In this document: positions 44,329-56,500 of the stretch, piece after piece | Position numbering within the stretch: position 1 is the stretch's first letter | How the letters are laid out: the number at the start of each line of letters is the position of its first letter | Assembly (NCBI GenBank): GCA_014193395.1 | Contig: BJHT01000005.1 | Location: 1 to 64,000 of the forward strand | Direction of reading: 5' to 3' | Source of the DNA: Verrucomicrobiota bacterium | Lineage (GTDB): Bacteria; Verrucomicrobiota; Verrucomicrobiia; Limisphaerales; BJHT01 | DNA length: 64,000 nucleotides | Notes under the pieces: model-generated | The model's input: only the letters and a program-made list of their open reading frames with translations | Database searches by the model: none | Told to the model about the DNA's origin: nothing | Translations under genes and position numbers: made by a program

Positions 44329-44426
44329 CTCTCTGGTTTCTTCCGATTGCTGCGGTGTTTTGAGAAAACGCACTGAGGGTGGGGGCGTGGAGTGGAACAC
44401 CGCAAGAGATCGGAAGAAACGCAGAG
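44329..44426. repeat. Paired inverted repeat, CTCTGCGG family (copy 3)
   Basis: Arms 44329-44359 and 44396-44426 (TTTCTTCCGAT...TGCGGTGTT on the left, AACACCGCA...ATCGGAAGAAACGCAGAG on the right) belong to the family at 10402-10513 and 37907-38016. The spacer is 36 bp. It lies between two convergent genes and could act as a bidirectional terminator. No gene is seen in 44257-44567. Confidence 0.85.
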
Positions 44427-44541
44427 AAGGGAAGGGAAAACCAACCGCGGTCGCCGGCAGGCGTCAGCACATTCGAAGCGATGCACGCGAGGCGGCCGAG
44501 TCGGGCAGGGGAATTTGGGCCAAGGAATGGGAGGGAACGAT

Positions 44542-44562
44542 GTGGGGACGGGCCGTCCCCAC
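44542..44562. terminator. Perfect hairpin just past the giant gene's stop codon
   Basis: GTGGGGACG, a 3-nt loop, then CGTCCCCAC: a 9-bp GC-rich perfect stem that begins 6 bp beyond the stop codon (44568-44570) of the minus-strand giant gene. No U-tract follows, so intrinsic termination is possible but not certain. Confidence 0.5.
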
Positions 44563-44567
44563 CCCAC

Positions 44568-47500
44568 TCAGAGTTTGACCACCCGGTAGAAGCGGCGGCG
44601 CATCGACGGGGACGAAGGATCGGTGAAGGTGGACTGGCCGTTGAGGTTGTTGGTCACGGTGGCCACCACGGTCCAGGTCACGAAGTCGGTCGTGGCTTCA
44701 ATGCGGTAGTTGCCGAGCGGCAGGCCCTGAAGGTTGAGCTGGAATGGCCCGGTGCGGGTGGCGGTGAGGGGCGCGAGGGCGGCGACGTTCGGGGTGCCGT
44801 TCAGGCGGGCGACGTGGTTGCGGGGGACGCCGTCGAAGTGCGTGAAGTCGCCGCCGAGGAAGACCTTGCCATCCAGGCCGAGTGTCACCGAGTAAACGAT
44901 GCCGTCGGCACCGGCACCGGGGTCGAAGGTCAGGTCCACCAGGCCATCGGGAGTCAACCGGGCGATGCGCGACCGGGGCACGCCGGTGACGCGGCTGAAG
45001 TCGCCGGCGACGATGATCTGACCGTTGGGCTGGAGCACCGCCGTGAGGACCGAGCCGTCAATCGATGGGGCAAAGCCGGTGTCCAATGCACCGTTGGTTT
45101 CGAAGCGGGCAACGAAGCTGCGGACGGCGAGATTGGTGATCGGGAAGGGCGACGGCGGCAGCGACTGCCCGAAGACACCCACCGCGATGATCCGGCCATC
45201 GAAGGGTTGGATCGTCACCCCCAGCGCGGCCGCATCCAGCACGGTGCCGGGGTTGAAGTTGGTGTCGAGCGAGCCGTTGGCGTTCAGCCGGGCGAGGTAG
45301 TTGCGGTTGGTGCCGTTGTAGCGGGTGAACGCGCCGGCGATGACGATCTTCCCGTCCGGCTGCACCGCGATGTCGAACACGGACTGATCGGCGGCGGCGA
45401 GGAACCGGTTCGGCCCGTTGGAGGCCCCGAAGGTCGTGTCGAACGAGCCGCTGGAGTTGAGCCGCGCGATGTTGGTCAGCGCGTAGCGGTTGGTGATCGC
45501 GACGGAATTGCTCACCACGACGTTGGTGACCACCATGCTGAACATGCCGCCAATAAGCACCTTGCCGTCGGGCTGCCGCGCCAGGGCGATCACGGGGCCG
45601 CCCGCGCCGGTGTTCGGGGTGAAGCTCGTGTCGAGCGAGCCATCCGCGTTCAGGCGGGCGACGTGATTACGGATGTAGCCGGTCTGGGAGACGTAGGTGA
45701 AGTCGCCGCCGATGAGCACCTTGCCGTCGGCCTGGAGGACCATCGCGCGCACGGCGTCGTTCGGTCCGGCTCCGGGGTTGAAGGTGGCATCCAGCGAGCC
45801 ATCGCTGTTCAACCGGGCGATGTTGTTCAGCACCGGGTAATTCGTGACCGGGACGCCGCCGACCACCACGACGTTGGTGAAGACGACGCGGAAGGAACCG
45901 CCGACGAGCAGTTTTCCATCCGGCTGCGCGACGACCGAGAAGACCGAGCCGTTGGTGATCCACGTCGTGGGATCGAAGCGGTAGTCGTTCCCCGACGGCG
46001 TGTCGTTGTCGAGGATGCTGACGGTCGCATTGCTGAACGCGCCCAGTTTCGCCCCGGTGGTCGGGTCAATGATGCGGAGGGTGACCGTGAAGGTTTCGGT
46101 CGGTTCGATCAGGCGGTCGTCGATGATCGGGACCACGATGAAGCTCGCGAGCACGCCCGGCGCGAAGACGAGCGTGCCGCTGGCCGCAACATAATCGGAG
46201 CCGCCGATGGCGGTGCCATCCACCGTTTGATAAGTGAGGCTGACGGTCCCGGCGGCTCCGGAGGTGCGCACGACGGTGAGCACGGCATTGGTCGCGTCTT
46301 CGAGCACGATGTACGCGGCGGCGGTGAAGGCGAAGGTGCCGGCGTTGTCGGAAATGGTGAGGGTCGCCGTCGTGATCGGCCCGAGGGTGACGCCCGCGCT
46401 GGGCAGCGAAAGGATGAGCGGCACGGTCTCAGAACCCTCGACGACATTGTCGAGCACGACGGTCACATTGAAAACATTGGTGAGAATGCCGGGGCCGAAG
46501 ACGACCGGACCGTTGGTGGCCACGTAATCCGCGCCCGCGGTGGCGGTGCCGACGCCGGTGGAGACATTCACGGACACGGCGCGATTCGTGGCCCCGAGGC
46601 GCACGAGGGAGATGTTCGCGATGCCGGCGGCCTCGCTCACCGCGTAGTTGGCGAGCGCAAAGCCGACCTGCGCGTCGTTGTCGAGGATGGTCACGGTGGC
46701 GTTGCTGAGCGCGCCAAGGAAGGCGAGGCCGGCGGGCTGCGGGTTGCTCAACTGCACGGTGAAGGTCTCGTCGCTCTCGGGCAACGCATCATCGCTGATG
46801 ACCACGCTGAAGGACTTGGAGGTATCACCGGCGTCGAAACGCAAAACACCGTTGGTCGCCTGATAGTCGCTCGAACTCAGCGCCGTACCGTCCATCGTCT
46901 GGAAAACCACCGAGTTCGTTCCCGTCAAAGAGCCCGTCCGTAACACGGTGATGATCGCCGAACCGGCGGCCTCGCCGACCGAGAAGTTCGCCGCCGAGAA
47001 GAGGAAGCCGCTGTCGTTGTCGAGAATGGTCAACACGGCGGTGTTGGTGACGCCCAACTGCACGCTGTTGGTCGGGAACGGATTGAGCAGGCGCAGATTC
47101 ACGGTGCGACTGCCATCCACGCGGGTGTTGCCGAGGACCGGCACGGGGACGTCGCGGAAGATTTCGCCGGGGCCAAACGCAAATGAATTGGTGAAGCCGG
47201 TGTAGTCGATGCCGTTGGTGCCCGATCCGTCGCGGGTGGCGACCTGGAAGGTGACCGCCGAGTTCGTGTTGCCAGTCCGCACGACGAGCACATGGCCGTT
47301 GCCCGCGTCCTCGTCCACGGCGAAGCGGTTGGTGCTGAAGGCGAGGACGACGTCATTGTCCACGATGGTGAGAACCGCACTGGACAAGGCTCCGAGCGCC
47401 GAGCCGAGGCTCGGGTTGGAGAGCGTCAGGCGGATCTGTTCGTCCACCTCGAGCAGCGAATCGTCAATGATGGGCACCAGGAAGTTCGTGGTCTGCACCT

Positions 47501-50500
47501 TCGGAACATTGCCCGGACCGGCGTCAGGGAACACGAGCGAACCGTTGGTGACGAGGTAGTCAAGGCCCGCGACCGCAGTGATGTCCGAGACCGCGAAGGC
47601 CACCGTAGCCCGCCCGGCATTCAAGCCCGTGCGGCGGACGGTGATGACGGCGTTGGTCTCGCCTTCGCCGACGCGGAAGGCGTCCGATGTAAATTCGAAA
47701 CGTCCGCCGAAGACCACGTCGTCCACGATGGTGAGCGTCGCTGCCGCCAGCCCGAGCGCCGCGCCGCCGGTCGGATTCGCGAGCGTTAGGCTCAGCGGTT
47801 CGTCGCCTTCGATCAATTGATCGGCGAAAATCGGCACGGTGAAGGTCTTCACGATTTCGCCATCGGCGAACGCCAGCGTGCCCTGCGTGAGGAGGAAGTC
47901 CACATTCGGCCCGCCGACCACGCCGCCGATGGCGCCGTTGGGCACCGCGACCGTGGCGTAATTCACCGAGACCGCGCCCGAACGGCCGAGCGTGCGCACG
48001 ACCGTGATGGTCGCGGACCCGCCGGTCTCGAGCACCGAGAACGCGTTGGTGGCGAAGCCGAGCGTGCCGCTGCCGCCGTCGTTATCAATGATGACGAGGG
48101 TCGCGTTGGTGAACTGGCCCGGAGCGGCGAAGCTGCCGAATGCGGCGGGAATGGACAGCGTGAGGGGAATCGTCTCGTTGCCCTCGACCAAGCCGTCGTC
48201 GGTGATCGACACGGTGAAGGTGGCGTTGCTCTGGCCGCTGGTGAACGAGACCGTGGTCACAACCGCCGTGAAATCGGTCCCGGCGAGGGCGGTGCCGTTG
48301 GTGCCGGTGGCGACATCGACGGTCAGGTTTTCGACCACGCCGCCGGTGCGAACGACGGTGATGACGGCGTTGCCGACGTTCTCGGCGACGTTGTAAACCG
48401 CGGCGCTGAAGCTCACGAGGCAGTCCTTTTCCTGAATCGAAACCGTGGTGTCCGTAATGGCGTCGAGGACCGCGCCGCCGCCCGCACTGCTCAGGTTCAG
48501 CACAATGGTCTGGTCGGGCCGGATGAGGTGGTCGTCGAGCAGCCGGATCGCAAAATCGGCGGTGGCCTGGCCCTCGGCGAAGACGAGGATGTTGGTGGTG
48601 AGCGGGACGTAATTAATGTTCGGAACCGCCGTCCCGCCGGTGACGTTCAGCGCGACGGTGACCTGGCCGAACGTGCCGCCCGAGCGGGTGACGGTGACCA
48701 CCGCGTTCGAGGCGCTCTCGCTGACCTGATAGAGCGGCGCGCTGAACGCCAGCGTGCCGCTGCCGACATTGTCGCCGCCGAACAGCCGCGCGAGGTAGTT
48801 GTTCGTCGCACCGTTGAACCGGGTGAAAGCGCCGCCCAGCAGAATTTTCCCGTCGCCCTGCAGGGCGAGGGAGGTGACGAGATTGTTCGCACCCAAGCCC
48901 ACATTTAGCGACGCGTCGAGCGAACCATCCGCATTCAGGCGGGCGATGCGGCTGCGACCGATGCTGTTCACGTTCGCAAAAGAACCGCCGAGGAGCACCT
49001 TGCCATCCGGCTGCACGGCGACGGCGGAGACGGAATCATCCGCACCGGTGCCGGCGAAGAACGTGGTGTCGAGCGAGCCGTCGGCATTGAGCCGCACGAC
49101 GCCGCCCATGTTGGTCTGGAGGCCCGGCCCGCCGGCAGCGAGGAACTGGCCACCGACGAGCACCTTGCCATCCGTCTGAATCGCGACGGAGTACACCGAG
49201 CCGGTGATCGACAGGCCGAACGGAACGAAGCTCGCATCGAGCGAGCCGTCGGTGTTGAGGCGGGCGAGGTGATTCCAATTGCTCAGGCTGTTCACCGAGG
49301 TGAAGTCGCCGCCGATGATGACCTTGCCATCGTTCTGAATCGCGACCGCGCGCACCGGTCCGTCGGGACCGACCTGCGGATCGAAGCTGGCATCAACGCC
49401 GCCGGTGGCTGTCAGGCGCGCCACGAAACTGCGATTGGTGGTGTTCACGGTCGTGAAGGTGCCGCCAATCACGACGCGGCCGTCGGCCTGCACGGCGACG
49501 GCGTAAACGCCATTGTTGGGACCGGCCAGCGAGTTCGTGAACGAGGCATCGACCGCGCCGTTGACATCCAGCCGTGCGACGTGGTTCAGCGCGCGTCCGC
49601 CGATGGAATTGAAGAAGCCGGCCACGACCACCTGGCCCGCGTAGAAGCCGTTGGTGTGCGGTGCAACCGCGCGAATCGAGGCCACGCCGGACGCGAACGA
49701 AACCGCCCCCGCGTTGAAGCTTTGGTCCAGCGTGCCATCGTCATTCACCCGCGCCACGCGGGAACGAGTGATGCCGTCGAAGGAATTGAACTCACCGCCG
49801 ATGATCAACTGCCCGTTCCCTTGCAGGCCGAGCGAGTAAACGATCGCGTCCGGCCCGAGGCCGTTGGTGTAGGAGGAATCAATCGATCCGGCCGCGCCTT
49901 CGTCGTCGGCGATCCGCACCAGCGCGTTGGTCAGGCCCGGGACCGCGCCGACGAAGCCAGAGAGGCGGACCTGGAAGAAACGCGAGCCGTCCAGAATCGC
50001 ATTGTCGAGGAGCGGCACCGCGAAGGTCTGCGTGGTCTGGCCGTTGGTGAACGTCAGCACGCCGTTCGTCGCCGTGTAGTGGCTACCCGCGAACGCGGTG
50101 GCATCAGCAGTGTTGAAGCTCACCGACACAGGCCCGGTGATGCCATTGGTCCGCACGACGGTGACGGTGGCGTTAGTGCCGTTCTCGACGGCGGCGAACA
50201 CCGTCTGCGCAAACCCGAGCGCGCCCGGCAGGGCGTCCTCGTTGGTGATCGTGATGAAGGCACGCCCCGGCGTGCCAACGCTCGCGCCACCCGTGACATT
50301 CGTCAGCACGACCTCGAGCGCCCGCGAGCCGTCCACGAGTGCGTTGTTGAGCAACGGCACCGCAATGAAGCGGCTGCTCCCGTCGAGATTCCCCCACACC
50401 AGAATGCCGCTCACAGGGACGTAGTCGTTGGTGGTCGCAACGGTTTCGTTGGTCGTCGGCGTCGCGCCGGCGAGCGTCGTGAAAAACACCGTCACCGCGT

Positions 50501-53500
50501 TGGTCAGGCCGCCGATGCGCCGGACTTCAAGCACCGCGTTGCCCGCCGCTTCGCTCACCACGTAGTTCGTGGCCGTGAAGACCAGGCTGCCGAAGCTCAA
50601 CTGGTTGTTGTTCACGATGGTCAGGATCGAACGGTTGGTCGCGCCGAGCACCGCACCGCCGCTCGGGTTGGAGAGGACCAGATTCACGAATTCATTCGTC
50701 TCGACCAGCGCGTCCAGAATGACGGGCACCAGGAAACTCTTCACCGTTTCCCCGTCGGCGAACGAGATCACGCCCGACGAGCTGGTGTAATCCAGACCCG
50801 CCAGCGCCGAGCCGTCCGCCGTCGCATACTGCACCGAGACCAAGCCCAACGAACCGCCGCTGCGCACCAGCGTGATGACCGCGTCGCCCACTGCTTCGTC
50901 CACCACGAAATTGGTGCTCGCGAAGTTCAGCGCGCCCGCCGAGTTGAGGCTCTCGATGATCGTCAGCGTGGCGTTGGTCAGCGTACCCAGCGTGACGAAA
51001 TTGGTCGGCACCGCGTTGCTCAACACGAGGCCGACAGTCAGGTTCCCCAGCACCAGCCCATCGTCGAACACTCCCACCGCCACAGTCATCTCGTTGGTCC
51101 CCGCCGGGAAGGTCACAACCTGGGTGGTCGGCTGATAGTTCACCCCGGCCACCGCGGTGCCGTTGGTGGTCGTCGCAAAATTCACCGACACCGCGCCCAC
51201 CAGGCCGCCACTGCGCACCAGCGTGATCAGCGCGTTGGTCGTGCTCTCGCCGACGCTGTAGCTCGCCGTGGCGAAACTGATCAGGCTGTCGTCATCCAGA
51301 ATCGTCAGCACTGCCGTCGGCGGCACTTCCAGCGCGGCCCCGCCGGTCACGCTGGTCAACGCCAAGCCCACGGTCCGGTCGCCCCGGTTGGTGAAATCAT
51401 TGAACACCGGCACCAGGAAGCTGCCCACCGTCACGCCGGGCGCGAAGGTCAGCACGCCGTTGGTGGCCCGATAGTCCACGCCCGCCACCGCGGTGCCGTT
51501 GGTCGTCGTCGCGTAGCCCACCGTCACCACACCGCTCAGGCCGCCCGCGCGCACCACGGTGATCACCGCGTTGGTCCCGCTCTCCGTCACCGCATAAGCC
51601 GGCGCGGAGAAGGCCAGCACGCCCGCCCCGAGATTCTCGCCGCCGTGGAGGCGCACGAAGTGATTGGCCGTCGTCCCGTTGAAATTGGTGAACGCCCCGC
51701 CCGCCAGAATCTTCCCGTCAAACTGCAACGCCAGCGCCGCGATGTAGTCATTCGCCCCGGAGCCGAAGTTGCAGGTCACATCCACCGTGCCGTTGGCTTC
51801 CAGGCGGACGATCCGGTTTTCCGGCAGACCATTGAACGTGGTGAACGCCCCGCCCACCACCACGCGGCCGTCGGGCTGCACCGCCAGCGCGCTCACGTAG
51901 TCATTGCGCGCCACGAACGGATTAAAGCCGCCATCGAGCACTCCGTTCGCGTCGAGCCGCACGAGGTTCGTATGCACCACCCCGTTGGTCGCCACGAACG
52001 CGCCGCCGACCAGCAGCCGGCCGTCGCGTTGCAGCACCAGCGTGTACACCGCGCCATTGGTAATCCAGCCGCCGCCGAGGAACGTGCTGTCAAACGAGCC
52101 GTCCGCATTCAACCGCGCCAATCGGCTGCTCGCGAATCCGTCCACCGTGGTGAACTCGCCGCCGATAATCGCGCGGCCATCTGGTTGCAACACCAGCGCG
52201 CGCACCGCGCCGTTCGGGCCGAGGCCGCGCGAGAAGCCCGTGTCCAGCGAACCGTCCGCATTCAGGCGCGCGATGAAATTGCGGTTGGTCCCGCTGACCC
52301 GCGTGAACAGGCCGCCCAGCACGACGCGGCCGTCATTCTGCACCGCCACCGCGTTCACGAGGTTGTTCACGCTCGCGACGAAATTCGTGTCCACCGTGCC
52401 GTCTGTGTTGACCCGCGCCACGTTGGTCCGCGCGGCCCCGCCCACCGACGTGAAGAGACCGCCGAAGACGGCCTTGCCCGTGAAGAAGCCGTTGGTGATG
52501 ACCAGCGAAACCGAGCGCACCGACGCGTTGGAACCGGTGAAGCCAATCGCGCCGACATCGAACCCAGCGTCGAGCGAGCCGTCGGCATTCAGCCGCACCA
52601 CGTTGGCGCGGTTGGTGCCGTTGAAGGCCGTGAAATCGCCCGCCACGTAGGCCTGGCTGTTGGTCGTGACCGCGAGGGAATAGACCGTGCCATTGAAGCC
52701 GGTGCCCAGCGCATACAGGCCGTCCACCGACCCGGCCGGGCCTTCGTCGTCGCCGATTCGCACCAGGGAATTGGTCAGGCCCGGGACCGCGCCGCCGGCG
52801 AAACCCGAGAGCACGACGCCGAAGAAGCGCGTGCCATCCTGCAGCGCGTTGTCGAGCACCGGCACGGTGAAGGTCTGATTCGTCGCGCCATTCGTGAAGA
52901 CCAGGAAGCCGTTGGTCGCGAGATAATCGCGGCCATTCACCGCCGTGCCGTCCACCGTGGCGAAGCTGACCCCGACGATGCCGTTGATTCCGTTGGTGCG
53001 CACCACCGTGATCAGCGCGTTGGTGGCGTTCTCCGTCACGTTGAACACCACCTGCTCAAATCCGAGCGCGCCCGCCAGGAAATCATCGTTGGTGATGGTG
53101 ATGATCGTGCTGCCCGGCGTGCCGATGGACGCGCCGCCGACCACGTTGCGCAACACCACTTCCACCGTGCGATCCGCGTCGGCGAGGTTGTTGTTCGTAA
53201 TCGCGACGCGGATGAAACGGCTGCCGCCGTCGAGATTGCCCCAGAGCAGGTTCCCGCTCACCGGCCCGTAATCATTGGTCGTCGCCGTGCCGTTCGTGGT
53301 GGTCGTGTAGAACACCGCGATGCCGTTGGTGCGGCCGCCGATGCGCTGCACTTCCAAAAGCACTTCGCCCGCCGCCTCGCTCACCACGTAATTCGTCGCG
53401 GAGAAAACCAGCGTGCCGAAGATCAACTGGTTGTTGTTCACGATCGTCACCACCGCCCGGTTGGTCGCCCCGAGCAGCGCGCCGCCGGCCGGGTTGGTGA

Positions 53501-56500
53501 GGGACAGGTTCAAGAACTCATTCGGCTCGATGAGCGCATCGAGAATCACGGGCACCACGAACGTCTTCGCCGTTTCCCCGTCAGCGAACGACAACACGCC
53601 CGAGACGCCGGTGAAGTCGAGGCCCGTCTGCGCCGTGCCGTCCGCCGTCGCATACTGCACGGAGATCGAACCGAGCGAACCAGCGCTGCGGACCACCGTG
53701 ATCACCGCGTTGCCCACCGTTTCGTCCACCACGAAATTCGCGCTCGCGAAGTTCAGCACCCCCGCGGCGTTGCGGCTCTCGATGATCGTCAGCATCGCGT
53801 TCGTCACCGCGCCCAGCGTGACAAAATTCGTCGGCACCGCGTTGCTCAGCGACAGGCCAACCGTGAGGTTGCCCAGCACCAGGCCGTCATCCAGCACGCC
53901 GACCGCCACGGTCACCACGTTGCTTCCAGCGGGGAAGGTCACCACCTGGTTGGTCGGCACGAAGTTCACTCCGGCCACCGCGGTGCCGTTGGTGGTCGTC
54001 GCAAAATTCACCGACACCGCGCCCACGAGGCCGCCGCTGCGCGTGAGCGTGATCACCGCGTTGGTCGCGCCTTCGCCGACGCTGTAATTGGCCGACACGA
54101 AACTGATTGCGCTGTCGTCCTCGAGGATCGTCACCACCGCGGTCGTCGGCACGGCCAACGCGGCCCCGCCGGTCACGCCGCTCAACGCCACCTCCACCGT
54201 CCGGTTGCTCGTCACCGAGCGATTGTCGATCAGCGGCAACACGATGTTGGTGGTCATCACGCCGGGCGCCAGCGTCAGCACGCCGGAGACGGCCTGATAA
54301 TCCACGCCCGCCACCGCGGTGCCGTTGGTGGTCGTCGCATACGTCACCGTCACCACATTGCTCAGCCCGCCGGTCCGCACCACCGTGAGCACCGCATTGG
54401 TCGCGTTCTCCGAGACCGTGTAGCCGGCTGCGCCAAACAGGAGCAAGCCCGCGCCCCGGTTCTCGCCGCCCGTGAGCCGCGCATAGTGATTGACCGCGAC
54501 GCCGTTGAAATTGGTGAACGCGCCGCCGATGAGGATCTCGCCATCCGGCTGCACGGCCACGGCCGCGAGATAGTCGTTCGCGCCGCCGCCGAAGTTGATG
54601 CTGTAGTCCACCGCGCCATCCGGCTGCAACCGGACGATCCGGTTTTCCGGCAGGCCGTTGAACATGGTAAATGCGCCGCCCACCACGATCCGGCCGTTCC
54701 GTTGCAAGGCCAGCGCGCCCACGAATTCGTTGGGGCCGGTGCCGGGATTGAAGCTCAGGTCGACCGTGCCGTCGCCGTTCAACCGCATCAGATTCGTGTG
54801 CGCCACGCCGTTCGTCGCAACGAACGCGCCGCCGACCAGGATGCGTCCGTCCGGCTGCCGCAGCAACGCCTGCACGGAACCACTCGCCACCCAACTGCTG
54901 CCCGCGAACGTCGGGTCGAGCGTCCCGTCCGCATTCAGCCGCGCAATCCGGCTGGCCGGCGCGCCGGCGAAGGAAGTGAACTCACCCGCGATGAGCAGCT
55001 TGCCGTCGGGTTGCAGCGCCAGCGCGCGCACAGCGCCGTCCGGCCCGGTCCCGTTCGCGAAGCCCGCGTCCAGCGAGCCATCCAGATTCAAGCGCGCGAC
55101 AAAGTTCTGGCTGATGCCGTTCACCCGAGTAAACAGGCCGCCCAGCACCACCCGGCCGTCCGGCTGCACGAGTACCGCGTTGACCAGATTGTCCGTGCCC
55201 GCCACGAAATTTGTGTCCACCGAGCCGTTCGGATTTACCCGCGCCACGTTGGTCCGTCCGACGCCGCCGAGCGAAGTGAAGACCCCGCCGAACACCACCT
55301 TGCTCGCGGTAAACCCGTCCGGCGGATATTCCGCCACCGAGCGCACCGCCGCGTTGGAACCGGTAAAGCCGACCGCGCCGAGGTTGAACCCGCCATCCAG
55401 CGAACCGTCCGGCAGCAACCGCACCAAGCCCGCGCGGTTGGAGCCATTGAACGCCGTGAAGTCGCCGCCGACATACGCCAGATTGTTCGTCGTCACCGCC
55501 AGCGCATAGACCGTCGCGTTGAAGCCGCTTCCCAGCAGATACGAAAGATCGACCGACCCGGCCGAGCCTTCGTCATCGGCGATCCGCACCGACGCATTGG
55601 TCAGGCCGCCCGTCGCGCCGCCGGTGAACCCGGAGAGCCGCACGCCGAAGAACCGCGTGCCGTCCTGGTTCGCATTGTCCAGCAGCACCACCGCAAACGT
55701 CTGCGTGGTCTGACCGTTGGTGAACGTGAGCACGTTGTTGGTGGCCACGTAATCAATCCCCGCTCGCGCCGAGGCATCCACCGTGGTGAAGGTGGCCGTC
55801 ACAATTCCGAAGGAACCATTGGTCCGCACGACCGTCAGCAGCACCGTGCCGTTGGTCTCGGAAGCGCCCGTGACCAACTGGCTGAACCCGAGCGCGCCGG
55901 GATTGGTGAGGTCATCGTTGGTGATCGTGATGAGCGTCCGACCGGGCGCCGCGATGTCCGCGCCACCGGTTGCGTTGGACAACTCGACTTCCACGGTGCG
56001 GTCGCCGTCCGCGAACGGGTTGTTGAAGATCGGCACGCGGATGAAGCGATCGCCGCCCTGCAAATGCGCCCAGCTCAAGAGGCCGTTGGTTGCCGCGAAA
56101 TCCGCCGTCGGCGCGGTCCCGTTGGTCGTGGTCGTGTAGAACACCGACACGGCATTGGTGGTTCCGCCGATGCGCTGCACCGTCACCACCGCTTCGCCCG
56201 CGGCCTCGCTCACGAAGTAATTCGTCGCGGTAAAGACCAGGTTGCCGAACACCAGCAGATTGTTGTTCACAATCGTGAGAATCGCCTGGCTGGCCGCACC
56301 CAGCACCGTGCCGCCGCTGGGATTCAACAGCGTCAAGTGCAGGAACTCATTGGTTTCCGCCAACTGGTCCAAAATCACCGGAACCAAAAAGCTCTTGGCC
56401 AGCTCGCCGTCCGCAAACGACACCACGCCAGTCACGCTCCCGTAGTCCAAGCCCGCCAGCGCCGTGCCGTCGGTGGTCACAAATTGCACCGACACCAAGC

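Noticed and set aside
44379-46943. An 854-codon plus-strand ORF antisense to the 3' end of the giant gene
   Set aside because: Same Arg/Gly/Asp/Val-rich shadow composition, no motif, and it starts inside an inverted repeat.
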